Of a DNA stretch of 46,769 nucleotides, positions 38,280 to 46,769 are shown piece after piece; position 1 is the stretch's first letter, and every line of letters starts with the position of its first letter. The DNA is from Candidatus Saccharimonadota bacterium (lineage in GTDB: Bacteria; Patescibacteriota; Saccharimonadia; Saccharimonadales; 2-12-FULL-41-12), in assembly GCA_022842995.1 (NCBI GenBank), contig JALHOM010000010.1, forward strand, positions 1-46,769, given 5' to 3'. The translations under genes were made by a program, and so were the position numbers. The notes beneath the pieces are model-generated. The model was not told the origin of the DNA. It made no database searches and was given only the letters and a program-made list of their open reading frames with translations.

Positions 38280-39527
38280 TTATTTTTGTAATTCGTTGAA
38301 TTTGGCGGTCATGGTTGGGTTGCCTCGGGTGAGTTTTTTAATGGTGAGGTCTTGGGCTTTGTCGTTGGCGAGGCGTAGATTGTTCTCCGATGACAGTAGG
38401 GCTTGCTTGGTTTTTTCGAGTTGCTTGATGGTTTTGTCTATACCGTCAATGGCGTCTTCGAACTTTCGACTAGCCAGCTCGTAATTGCGTGCAAAGCCGT
38501 CTTTAAACTTCGTCATATTGTCTTCAAAGTTGGTGATGTCGATATTTTGGGCCCTTACTAACGCAAGCTCTGATTTGTATTTGAGAGAATTCATGGCTGC
38601 GTTACGAAGTAGTGTGATGATCGGGATAAAAAACTGCGGACGTATGACGTACATTTTGGCGTACTTATGCGATACGTCGACTATGCCAGAGTTATAGAGC
38701 TCGCTCTCCCCTTCGAGCAGACTAACGAGTACAGCGTATTCGCATTTTTTCTCGGCGCGGTCTTTGTCGAGTTCGCGCAGGAAGTCCTCGTTTTTCTTTT
38801 TGGTAGCTGTTTCGTCACCCTCATTTTTCATTTCAAACATAATGCTGATGATTTCGGTCCCCTGCTCGTCTACCTCGCGGTAAATGTAGTCGCCTTTACT
38901 GCCGGTGCTGGCGTCGTTGTCCTTTTCGAAATAAGCGTTTGGAAAGGCCGTGGCACGCAGTTTATTGAACTCGATCTCGCAGTGTTGCTCCAGCGTCTCC
39001 CCGACCATTTTGGTCGAAAGCTTGGCCTTCATGTCTTTGTAATAAGCGATCATTTCGTCTTTGGTTTTGAGCTCGTTTTCGAACTTTTCTTTCAGAGATT
39101 TCTCCAGGAGGAGTTGCTCTGTCTCTTTACTTCTCAGTTCGCTAGCCAGCGCGTCTCGCTCTTTTTCTAAAGAGGTTTTTGCTTCATTTATGGCCAGCTT
39201 TTTCTCTGTTTCAGACGAATTGAGCCGCGCTTCGAGCTTGGCAATTTCGGCGTCCTTTTCTGACTTAAGTTCGGCAAGAAGTGCACTTTTTTCGGCCTGA
39301 AGTCGCGCCAGCTCAGCCTCTTTCTTGGCGATATCTGCCTGCAGTTCGTTCTTGGTGTCGGCACGAGCGAGCTTGACGGCGTTTTCTTTGTCTCGTTCGA
39401 GCATCTCAATGCGGTCAAGTAACTCCCGTTCAAACTCATGGTCTCGCACTTGCTTCAAAATATCGGCGAACCCGGCCTCATCAATCTTGAAAGCCTTCTT
39501 GCAGTGTGGACACTGAACCTCATTCAT
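38280..39527 (-). CDS. DUF2130 family protein
   Basis: N-terminal [30 protein letters not shown], long coiled coil, [26 protein letters not shown]. Confidence 0.92.
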   Translation of the reverse strand: MNEVQCPHCKKAFKIDEAGFADILKQVRDHEFERELLDRIEMLERDKENAVKLARADTKNELQADIAKKEAELARLQAEKSALLAELKSEKDAEIAKLEARLNSSETEKKLAINEAKTSLEKERDALASELRSKETEQLLLEKSLKEKFENELKTKDEMIAYYKDMKAKLSTKMVGETLEQHCEIEFNKLRATAFPNAYFEKDNDASTGSKGDYIYREVDEQGTEIISIMFEMKNEGDETATKKKNEDFLRELDKDRAEKKCEYAVLVSLLEGESELYNSGIVDVSHKYAKMYVIRPQFFIPIITLLRNAAMNSLKYKSELALVRAQNIDITNFEDNMTKFKDGFARNYELASRKFEDAIDGIDKTIKQLEKTKQALLSSENNLRLANDKAQDLTIKKLTRGNPTMTAKFNELQK

Positions 39528-39602
39528 ATCAATAGTATACGTCGAATTATGCAGGAAGAACCAGGATAAGGCATAGTTGGCTTGTTCTGTTGTGTACCCT
39601 GC

Positions 39603-40001
39603 TTATTTTTTGAGCGATAAATGCTTGGCGATCGCAGCATGGGAGACGACACCTGTGAGGAGTACAATCGACATAACGTAGCGTTCGAAATCTGTCCCGG
39701 TAAACTGACTTATGAGGGGGATTGAATAGATTATTGTCATGACTATAAAGATAATATGTTTATTTTCTCCTGGCTCGGGGCTGCTTAACTTCCAGGCGAT
39801 CGATAATGCTATCAGCACTAAAATTGCACTAAGGATCGATTGCGTGAGCTGGAGCTCATACGACGCAGATCTACCGCCATTTACCCAATCGTAGGGGATT
39901 ATTTTCACGATTATCATTAAGTGTGTAAGGATGACTGAAATGTAAAAACCCGCCATCAATGCTCGGGCTACTCGAAAAGGTATTTTGGTTAGATATTTCA
40001 T
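39603..40001 (-). CDS. Hypothetical polytopic membrane protein
   Basis: Four hydrophobic segments; adjacent to the downstream end of the HAM1-like gene. Confidence 0.65.
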   Translation of the reverse strand: MKYLTKIPFRVARALMAGFYISVILTHLMIIVKIIPYDWVNGGRSASYELQLTQSILSAILVLIALSIAWKLSSPEPGENKHIIFIVMTIIYSIPLISQFTGTDFERYVMSIVLLTGVVSHAAIAKHLSLKK

Positions 40002-40567
40002 TAATTTACTTCCTCGTCTTTATTGCTTTGGTTGTCAAAAAAGGCTTTTAGTTCGGCGAATGGCTTGATCTTAAGGTAGGTTGTATGGTCGTCGGCTTCG
40101 GATAATTCTGCCCGAGTAACCTCATAACCTTTCGGGATGAAAATTTTATCCCAGCCAAAGCCATTTTCGCCGGCAGGGTGCTCGGCGATGGTGCCTTCTA
40201 GATGGCCTTTAAAATACGTTGTTTCTTTCCCGTCATAATAGCCAAAAACACACCGAGCAACAGCCGACCTATCCTGTCCGTCCAATGAACGACAGATTGT
40301 TTCAAATGGCACTTCCTCTACGTAAAATTTGATGAACGTCCCCGGTAACCGCCCAAAGGCTTTAAATTCTAAAGCAACATCCTCGACTAAAACTGGCCTG
40401 TCGATTTTTTGATACGCTTGCCGTACTTTGTGCTCCACAACCTCTTGTAAATCAAGCGACTGAATTTCATCGAGATCGACTTTTTGATGCGCGATCTCTA
40501 CGCCGAGATACTTTGCCAGATAGTCGGCTTTGGCTTGGTTGCCGGTGATGAACGTTACGTTTGCCAT
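40001..40567 (-). CDS. Non-canonical purine NTP pyrophosphatase (RdgB/HAM1) family
   Basis: VTFITGNQAKADYLAKYLG..VLVEDVALEFKAFGRLPGTFIKFYVE..GENGFGWDKIFIPKGY. Confidence 0.9.
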   Translation of the reverse strand: MANVTFITGNQAKADYLAKYLGVEIAHQKVDLDEIQSLDLQEVVEHKVRQAYQKIDRPVLVEDVALEFKAFGRLPGTFIKFYVEEVPFETICRSLDGQDRSAVARCVFGYYDGKETTYFKGHLEGTIAEHPAGENGFGWDKIFIPKGYEVTRAELSEADDHTTYLKIKPFAELKAFFDNQSNKDEEVN

Positions 40568-40674
40568 ATGACTAAACTATATCAAATTTACGTCACATAG
40601 ATCAGTGGACGCTTTGCTTGTTTACAAGCTGGTTTAGCTAGGAGCGCTTTCGGGTGTGTTTTTCGTTTAGGTTT

Positions 40675-41265
40675 TCAAAACAATTTTAACAGTTCAGATG
40701 TATAGATTGATTCGCTCATGCTGTGGCCAGCGCCCTCTAGCTCTACTAACCTCGAGTTTGTTAACTTTTCTGATGCAATTTTTGCACGCCTTACGAGAGG
40801 CGGTGAGGTCGTGTGTTCTCGTTGTCCGTAGGTAATGGTGGTCTTGATCTTCGATTGATTGATCTGATCTGCGAAAATTTGGAAGTTGGTTGAGCGAAGC
40901 TCGTTTATTCGCCTGCTTCCGAAGTAATTTATAAAGTAGCTGTCTGGTTTAAAGTGTTTGTCGCCCAAAAAGAAGGGAGACAACGAACATAAAAATATTT
41001 CATCAGGTCTTGCTAACCCGGCAGTAAGTAATGCTACTACGGCCCCAAAGGAGTTACCGGCGACGATGTTGTAGTCGCTTTTGTTCTCGTTATAAAAGGC
41101 TTCAAATTCTGCGCAGTAGTGTTTAAATGTTTTGCGCTTCCACGAAATAGGAGCTGGGCAAACCCGGTAGCCTTTAGCGCTCAGCCCTTCCCTTAAGGCT
41201 GTATATTTTTCGTCCGAAGCAGTATTACTAAGATCAAAACCAGCAATCAAAAATACTGTTTTCAT
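40675..41265 (-). CDS. Alpha/beta hydrolase
   Basis: VAGNSFGAVVAL nucleophile elbow (GNSFG) and late catalytic His in EGAGHSMSE. Confidence 0.8.
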   Translation of the reverse strand: MKTVFLIAGFDLSNTASDEKYTALREGLSAKGYRVCPAPISWKRKTFKHYCAEFEAFYNENKSDYNIVAGNSFGAVVALLTAGLARPDEIFLCSLSPFFLGDKHFKPDSYFINYFGSRRINELRSTNFQIFADQINQSKIKTTITYGQREHTTSPPLVRRAKIASEKLTNSRLVELEGAGHSMSESIYTSELLKLF

Positions 41266-41270
41266 AAATC

Positions 41271-41678
41271 TTAGTTATATTTACTTTCGGCAAGGAAAAC
41301 GAAGTCGTAGCCTGAGGTGCCGGCGTATTTCATGAATTCATCTTTGTCTTTCGGAGGTTCGTAGGTATCTGCCGAGGTCACGGGGCTAGCCTCTTCCCAT
41401 TTCTGTGGTGACTTAACTTGAAGAAGCTCGAATTTATCATCCCAACTCTCGCTTGGTAAGTTATCGTGAATAGTCTTTGAAACGAGGTCGAGAGAGTGCA
41501 CAAAATCTTCGGCGTACAAACAATAGTGTCCCTTGGCGGTAAAAAACCAAATGAAGCTATCAGGTGACAGAATCTCGTATTTAAGTAGCTTGAGGTCAGC
41601 CACATCTAAGCCGAATTGTTTAGCGATATCGATTAGAGGCTGATTTGAGTCGCCGTTCCATTCCCTAAGCATTTTCAT
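41271..41678 (-). CDS. Hypothetical protein
   Basis: 135-aa ORF with TGATATTAT 6 nt upstream of the ATG. Confidence 0.65.
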   Translation of the reverse strand: MKMLREWNGDSNQPLIDIAKQFGLDVADLKLLKYEILSPDSFIWFFTAKGHYCLYAEDFVHSLDLVSKTIHDNLPSESWDDKFELLQVKSPQKWEEASPVTSADTYEPPKDKDEFMKYAGTSGYDFVFLAESKYN

Positions 41679-41712
41679 ACTTTGATAATATCAAAAATAA
41701 TTATTGAGGTGC

Positions 41713-42480
41713 TTAAGAAACGAGTGTGCCGGCAAAGATCTGCCAAGCAAGAGCCGATTTTGCCACGAGGCTTAAGACGATGTAGGCTTTTTCGCCACGA
41801 AGGTAGTTAACCCATTTGCCTTTGGCTCGGTATTGTTTGTACTGCACCCAGGCGAAGATATTGAACAAAACAAATAGTGACACGACGATGCCATAGACAA
41901 ATCCAGGCACGGGAACGTCGCTTGGGCTGTTTGGAGAAAGTAGTTGAACAGTGAAGATAATCCATGGAATAATCCCGGCAATACAACCGAATATAAACGG
42001 CAACCACTGTCCGTCCCCAGGCTTGGTGTACTTTTCTTGCAATAAGCCAAATAAGATCATCGATACATTGACGCCAAATATCGCCAATAACGCGGCATAG
42101 TCGCTGATGCCGTTGAGCTGTGAGATAACAAAAATCATCACCGATGAGCTGAGCGAATACTCTACCCAACGGAACATGTTCTGGCTTTTCTTGAGGCCTT
42201 CGATGTATTTGCCAAAGTAGGCTTTAGAGGCGACGAGGAAATGGAAGAGCGCTGAGAGCCCTAGGAACAGGGCTATCGTGTAGCTGACGTTAACATTGAA
42301 TAAAAGTGTTGGGTCAGAAAATGCGGACCCCGGAGGCCCCGTCATGTAGGTGCCGGTTACGGGCAATGTAAAGCCGTTTGATAGCAGCAGAACGCCAAAC
42401 ATCGAAAAGAGGTGTAAAAACCCGGCCGCGATGTTCCATTTGCGCAGTGACTTGATTTTGTCAGTTGTGATTGTGCTCAT
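41713..42480 (-). CDS. Heliorhodopsin
   Basis: Seven hydrophobic helices; RWVEYSLSSSVMIFVI (TM3 Glu) and TM7 LVAKSALAWQIFAGTL with the Schiff-base Lys; N-terminal LRKWNIAAGFLHLFSMFGVL. Confidence 0.93.
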   Translation of the reverse strand: MSTITTDKIKSLRKWNIAAGFLHLFSMFGVLLLSNGFTLPVTGTYMTGPPGSAFSDPTLLFNVNVSYTIALFLGLSALFHFLVASKAYFGKYIEGLKKSQNMFRWVEYSLSSSVMIFVISQLNGISDYAALLAIFGVNVSMILFGLLQEKYTKPGDGQWLPFIFGCIAGIIPWIIFTVQLLSPNSPSDVPVPGFVYGIVVSLFVLFNIFAWVQYKQYRAKGKWVNYLRGEKAYIVLSLVAKSALAWQIFAGTLVS

Positions 42481-42530
42481 GTTTAAATAGTAGCACGAAG
42501 TCGTTCCTTCTGACGCTGCTTTAATATAAA

Positions 42531-42564
42531 AGAGCAGCCGATGCTGTTTCGCTACGGCTGCTCT
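42531..42564 (-). terminator. Intrinsic terminator downstream of the fasciclin gene
   Basis: AGAGCAGCCG/CGGCTGCTCT perfect 10-bp stem, followed on the minus strand by TTTTAT. Confidence 0.75.
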
Positions 42565-42605
42565 GAATCCTTAGGTTAATGAATAAAATGTATGATGGTT
42601 CGAAT

Positions 42606-43202
42606 TTATTGAGGCAGAAGTACTCCGGAAACGACGTGGACAACCCCGTTGCTGGCCTCTATGTCGGTTGATGTAATAGCAGTTTGCGTGCCTTTGCCGT
42701 CGACGAGATAGGCCTTGCCGTCCGTAATTTTAACAGTTAATTTCGCTCCCTGAACTGTGGTTACTTCTTGCCCATCCTTAAGATCTTTGGCCATGACTTT
42801 TCCCGATACAACATGGTACGTCAGGATGCCTTTCAGCTGATCTTTGCTTTCTGGCTTTAATAGTGTGTCCAGTGTTCCGGCTGGTAGCGCCGCGAAGGCG
42901 TCGTTGGTCGGCGCAAAAACGGTGAATGGTCCAGTGCCTTGCAGTGTCTCGACAAGGTCTGCTGCTTTAACCGCGCTTACAAGAGTCGAGAGGGAGCTTG
43001 TGCCGCTCGCTAACTCGACGATGTCGCTTTTTTGTTCCTCTGTGGCCTGCTCTTCGGGTTGTGAGGTCTGTTCGCTCGTTTGCGACGTTGTTGAAGTGCT
43101 CGGCTCGTCATCGTTCGTATTTGTGGCCAGGAAAATTCCTGCACCTGCGATAATTACTATCGCTACAATTCCGATTATCCATTTTGTTGATCCTTCGCCC
43201 AT
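42606..43202 (-). CDS. Membrane-anchored fasciclin (FAS1) domain protein
   Basis: LSTLVSAVKAADLVETLQGTGPFTVFAPTNDAFAALPAGTLDTLL..ILTYHVVSGKVMAKDL..ASNGVVHVVSGVLLP. Confidence 0.95.
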   Translation of the reverse strand: MGEGSTKWIIGIVAIVIIAGAGIFLATNTNDDEPSTSTTSQTSEQTSQPEEQATEEQKSDIVELASGTSSLSTLVSAVKAADLVETLQGTGPFTVFAPTNDAFAALPAGTLDTLLKPESKDQLKGILTYHVVSGKVMAKDLKDGQEVTTVQGAKLTVKITDGKAYLVDGKGTQTAITSTDIEASNGVVHVVSGVLLPQ

Positions 43203-43253
43203 AAAATCATCTCCCTTTGTTAGTTAACGTATATGAATCTGACTTACCCACTC

Positions 43254-43838
43254 TTATATCATTACTTTCCTCCCGCCTTCTAGCCCCCTCACGATGAACG
43301 AATGCAAATCGTTGATTATTTCGTCAAGCTCATGTTGATTAGGTGGAAGTGGGTAGTATTCAAGTAGAAATCCGTTGATTGCGTGGGCAATGACTTTAGA
43401 CTTCTTGTCGATTTCTTGGGTTAGTATGCCGAACTCTTTTGTTTTTACACCAATTTCGAGCACTTCTTTTATGTGCAAGTAAGCCTTGTCGGGGATATAG
43501 CCTCGATCAGTTAATGAAAAGTGTGCACGATAATGGAGGTAGTACTTCAGCACAAAAACGACATCTTCGATATGGTCAAATTGGAAAGCAATTCGGTCGC
43601 GCATGGCTTCGCTTGCCTTGGTTCGAACTGGCAAGCCCTGACGAGCGTCGCCAAGTTCTTTTCCGACGAGCTTAAATAACTCTCCGAGCAGCTGGTCTTT
43701 GTCTTCGAAATAATGATAAATTGTCGAAAGATTGACACCGCTTGACTTAGATAATGCTCGCATACTTAATCCGTCGTACCCGTTGGTTGCGAAAATATTC
43801 TTTGCTGAAATTAGTAGTCTGGATTTAGTGCTAGTCAT
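43254..43838 (-). CDS. TetR family transcriptional regulator
   Basis: MTSTKSRLLISAKNIFATNGYDGLSMRALSKSSGVNLSTIYHYFEDKDQLLGELF HTH. ATG at 43838 preferred over 43895 because the operator and promoter lie between. Confidence 0.9.
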   Translation of the reverse strand: MTSTKSRLLISAKNIFATNGYDGLSMRALSKSSGVNLSTIYHYFEDKDQLLGELFKLVGKELGDARQGLPVRTKASEAMRDRIAFQFDHIEDVVFVLKYYLHYRAHFSLTDRGYIPDKAYLHIKEVLEIGVKTKEFGILTQEIDKKSKVIAHAINGFLLEYYPLPPNQHELDEIINDLHSFIVRGLEGGRKVMI

Positions 43839-43839
43839 A

Positions 43840-43863
43840 ATTAGAACAAACGTTTGTTCTAAT
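43840..43863. promoter_or_regulatory. 24-bp perfect palindrome, probable TetR-family operator
   Basis: ATTAGAACAAACGTTTGTTCTAAT, ending 2 bp before the TetR start codon; TATACT -10-like element just beyond. Confidence 0.88.
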
Positions 43864-43966
43864 ATAGTATAGCCTTCGGTCTTCTTCTTCGTCAATGAAA
43901 TAAACTCAATCTATCGTAATTTGTATAAAATAGGTACTTTGGTCGAGCCATAAAAAGTCTCGGTTT

Positions 43967-44379
43967 ATGACTAAAACAGAAATCCGAGCAAGAGCCCAAA
44001 AACGTAAAGCTCGATAATTTTTCAGCGGTCATAATATAGGATTCACCGGACTGATCCCTGGCGTTTCGGGTGGAACTAGTACATTTTTATTTGGGTTTAA
44101 TAATGAGCTTCTGCATGCCATTAAACTCATGACCGTTAGAATTCCGCTGAAGCATTACCCTAAGGCTGTAATTGTTTTGTGGTAGGCGTGATGGCCGGAT
44201 CAATTCTGTGCATATGGCCGTGGCAAAATGTTGAAATTTATGACGTTTCGACCAATGGCTGGCCTGCTCTAAATGATTCCCCGCTTTGGTCCTTGTTCTT
44301 GTTGTTGTTGGCTGCAGGTTGCGCGATTGTGGTGTTTTTTGAGCAAGTGGGGATCGCTATTGGATACGACAATATATAA
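43967..44379 (+). pseudogene. Decayed DUF368 (PopT-like polyprenyl-phosphate transporter) gene
   Basis: MTKTEIRARAQKRKAR*FFSGHNIGFTGLIPGVSGGTSTFLFGFNNELLHAIKLMT..LW*, then a +1-frame fragment GVMAGSILCIWPWQ; in-frame stops, frameshift and missing middle. Confidence 0.72.
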
Positions 44380-44416
44380 ATTGTTGAGTTCAAAAATGAG
44401 CTCAAAGCAGTAAAAA

Positions 44417-45046
44417 TTAGTTCGGATTAGTGACTGTAACAGGCATTACGTCTTGATAAGCGTAGGTTTTGCCGTCATCGCCATCGAACCAAACGTGGAG
44501 ACTCCACCCAGAGTATGTCGGTAAGCCGGCTACGTCAAGCTGGCCATTGCAATCGGTAGAACCGCTAATTTTATTTGAGCTAAACCGTTTATCGTAGCCC
44601 TCTTGATATAGTTTGAAATTACATTTCCCTGACGCTGCCTTGTCGAGCTTGGACGCAATAGTTAGTGTAGCCCCCGATTGCGACACTCCAGCTGATTTTA
44701 GTGCTAGATAAACTTTGTCTTTCTTGGTCTCGGTTGCTGGAGCTTTAGTCACCGGCTTTGGGGCTGGCTTTGGTGGGGCTGGCTTTGGGGTTTCAGACGT
44801 TGGCGTAGTTGTTGTTGATGTTTCTGCTGCTGGTTTCTCGGCTGGTATTGTTACGGTCTCTGTTTTTTGCTCCTCAACTTCGAGACTTTTCTCTAGTTCG
44901 ACTTGGGCTTGTGTTTTCTTGTTGTCCTGCTGGTCGGACGAGTTTCTGATCCCGACTTGGTAAGCCGCGAATCCAACGACACCGAGCACGAGTATGAATG
45001 CGACAACGATTTGTAGATGAGCAAAACCATGTTGATTATTTTTCAT
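44417..45046 (-). CDS. Type IV prepilin-like or signal-anchored protein with Pro/Thr-rich linker and C-terminal beta domain
   Basis: MKNNQHGFAHLQIVVAFILVLGVVGFAAYQV N-terminus; PETSTTTTPTSETPKPAPPKPAPKPVTKAPATE linker. Confidence 0.65.
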   Translation of the reverse strand: MKNNQHGFAHLQIVVAFILVLGVVGFAAYQVGIRNSSDQQDNKKTQAQVELEKSLEVEEQKTETVTIPAEKPAAETSTTTTPTSETPKPAPPKPAPKPVTKAPATETKKDKVYLALKSAGVSQSGATLTIASKLDKAASGKCNFKLYQEGYDKRFSSNKISGSTDCNGQLDVAGLPTYSGWSLHVWFDGDDGKTYAYQDVMPVTVTNPN

Positions 45047-45087
45047 TTTTTTCCTGTTTTTATATTTAAATTTAGCCTGATATTACC

Positions 45088-45602
45088 ATGACTAAATAAC
45101 TTTCGTCTAGTCTGACGATCTTTATTGATAGTCTGCTTATTTTGCTATTTTTACTGATTGCCGCGCGTTACCTTAAGCGTTGGTCGCGCACACTTCAGCG
45201 TTTTTTCATACCCAGTTCATTGGTCGCGGGGATTGCAGGTTGAGTTTTAGGGCCGCAGATCCTGGGGATAATCCCGGAGTCAGTGACTGGGCAATGGGCG
45301 TAGCTTCCAAAAATATCTAATCAGTGCCGTTTTTGCTGGACTTTTTGTGGGAAAGACCATCCCTTTGTCGGTATACTCATGAACCGACTTGTTTGCCCGT
45401 CCAATAAGTTAAAGATTCGCGAAAGCCTTACCTGTATACAACGTATTTTGAGCCATTATTAGGAGGCGGGCTCGTGACTGCTGGTGCGGCGATTGTTACC
45501 CATGAAGCAGGTTCGGGCGTTGCCCTAGTATCGGTATTTATAGCAACAGCTTCTTGGCTGATTGTCGGCTTGAGACTTGGTCGCAGAAAACCGGCATCTT
45601 AA
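45088..45602 (+). pseudogene. Decayed sodium/glutamate symporter (GltS-like) gene
   Basis: MTK*LSSSLTIFIDSLLILLFLLIAARYLKRWSRTLQRFFIPSSLVAGIAG*VLGPQILGIIPESVTGQWA*, frameshift to ISAVFAGLFVGKTIPLSVYS*, then C-terminal FEPLLGGGLVTAGAAIVTHEAGSGVALVSVFIATASWLIVGLRLG. Confidence 0.68.
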
Positions 45603-45643
45603 GATAAAAAGTTTTAAAGTTTTTCAGCGCCTGTGTTGAAATT

Positions 45644-46769
45644 TTAGTTATCGTCTACACTGTAGTGTGTCTCGAGATATTGTAAATGACGGTTGCGGTA
45701 TTTATGGAATTCGGATTTTTTGAACCCAGCTCGCTTGATGAAGGTGCTTATTTTCTCTGAACCGATAAAATGCGGCATCATGACATATTCGGCGCCACAT
45801 GCGTAAAGCTTGCTTGCCTCGGCAGCGGTATTGGCCGAACAGATCACTACTGCCCGTGGGTTATTTGATTGAACCCATGAGACCAGCATTTCGTTAGTTT
45901 TGAAGTCAGAAATTGTCGACACAATAAACCGGCTTTTGTGCAGTTGGAGTTCATCGATCAGTTCTGGGTCGGATACATCGCCGTACATGACATTGATATG
46001 TTCGCGCTCCAATAGTTCGATTGCGTCAGGGTCGTAATCAACGACAATAAACCGTTTATTCATAGATTTGAAGGTTCGGATAAATTCTTGGCCGCCCCTA
46101 AAGTAGCCAAACAAAACTATAGGAAAACCGTGAGAAAGCTCCGCTTTTTCATAGTTAATGACACGATTTTCAAAAAGTCGAAGCCTGGTATTGATCCGGG
46201 TATAGATAAGGTCGTCGAACTTGATTAAATAGGCAGAAACAACGAAAGTTATGATAGCAACCAAAGATAATATTGCCTGAATGTTTTCATCGACAACGCC
46301 GGACGAAACGGTCGCTACAACAAAAATTAACGAAAATTCACTTATTTGAGCTAAGCTAATGCCTGTTTTAAAGCTTGAACGTTTCGTGTAGCCCAAGAAG
46401 CCCATTGTTAGCATGATCACCAGCGGCTTAAGAAGCACGACAATAACGGAGAAGACAAGCGCTGGAATAATAGCCGTGCTTAAATCCCCTACTAAAACGG
46501 ATTGGCCGATTATTACGAAGAATATAAGAATAAAAAAATCACGCAGCGGCTTAATCCGTGAAGCGATTTCATGTACGAACGGGGCGGATGAAAGTGCTAT
46601 TCCGGCAAACAAGGCGCCGATCTCTAGTGACAGTCCGGCGGCCTCAAAGAGATAGGCGAATCCTAGGCCCCAGGCGAGTGAAAACACTACGAGTAGTTCT
46701 TTGTTTTTTTCGAGCGCCCTCGTTATGCGTTTTAGCGGTGATCGACTAAGTAGTGTCAGCGCCACTATA
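45644..46769 (-). CDS. Kef/CPA2-type cation:proton antiporter with TrkA-N (RCK) domain, truncated at the contig end
   Basis: GLSLEIGALFAGIALSS, LRDFFILIFFVIIGQ, RRGQ-like FGYFRGGQEFIRTFKSMNKRFIVVDYDPDAIELLERE; frame open at the window edge. Confidence 0.9.
   Translation of the reverse strand, partial: IVALTLLSRSPLKRITRALEKNKELLVVFSLAWGLGFAYLFEAAGLSLEIGALFAGIALSSAPFVHEIASRIKPLRDFFILIFFVIIGQSVLVGDLSTAIIPALVFSVIVVLLKPLVIMLTMGFLGYTKRSSFKTGISLAQISEFSLIFVVATVSSGVVDENIQAILSLVAIITFVVSAYLIKFDDLIYTRINTRLRLFENRVINYEKAELSHGFPIVLFGYFRGGQEFIRTFKSMNKRFIVVDYDPDAIELLEREHINVMYGDVSDPELIDELQLHKSRFIVSTISDFKTNEMLVSWVQSNNPRAVVICSANTAAEASKLYACGAEYVMMPHFIGSEKISTFIKRAGFKKSEFHKYRNRHLQYLETHYSVDDN

Noticed and set aside
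44179-44379. 66-aa ORF as a separate small membrane protein
   Set aside because: It aligns better as the frame-shifted C-terminal remnant of the upstream DUF368-like sequence.
1-46769. Alternative genetic code (UGA = Gly, as in Gracilibacteria/SR1)
   Set aside because: Several well-bounded genes end in TGA (e.g. 23587; the pgl ATGA overlap with gnd), and the GltS-like remnant is broken by TAA and TAG as well as TGA.

Overview
Single contig, probably from a reduced-genome Patescibacteria/Saccharibacteria (TM7)-type organism; this placement is inferred from gene content and style, not from a marker gene. Base 1 begins with 13 nt identical to the 3' end of the Illumina TruSeq adapter, and both contig ends cut through genes. 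Main content: (i) a 5'-truncated giant adhesin or tail-fibre-like ORF with TSP3-like Asp repeats, a collagen-like Gly-X-Y region, duplicated scaffold modules and a peptidase-S74 chaperone; (ii) a minus-strand operon (membrane protein, HAS-like GT2, Cys-less UGDH-like protein) behind a structured leader that ends in a strong terminator placed directly upstream of the first gene's Shine-Dalgarno; (iii) an ABC exporter pair, a CPA1 antiporter, a GST and an SPFH protein; (iv) a second promoter/structured-RNA/terminator unit containing 10 nt complementary to the 16S 3' end; (v) a sortase, beta-propeller and small secreted proteins; (vi) a pgl-gnd-zwf oxidative pentose phosphate operon; (vii) a heliorhodopsin, a fasciclin protein and a TetR regulator with a 24-bp palindromic operator; (viii) two decayed transporter genes (DUF368/PopT-like and GltS-like); (ix) a truncated Kef-type antiporter. 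About eleven genes have a -10-like hexamer 6-9 nt before the start codon, suggesting widespread leaderless transcription. I recognised no rRNA, tRNA, CRISPR array or transposase. All family calls come from motif recognition; no searches were run.
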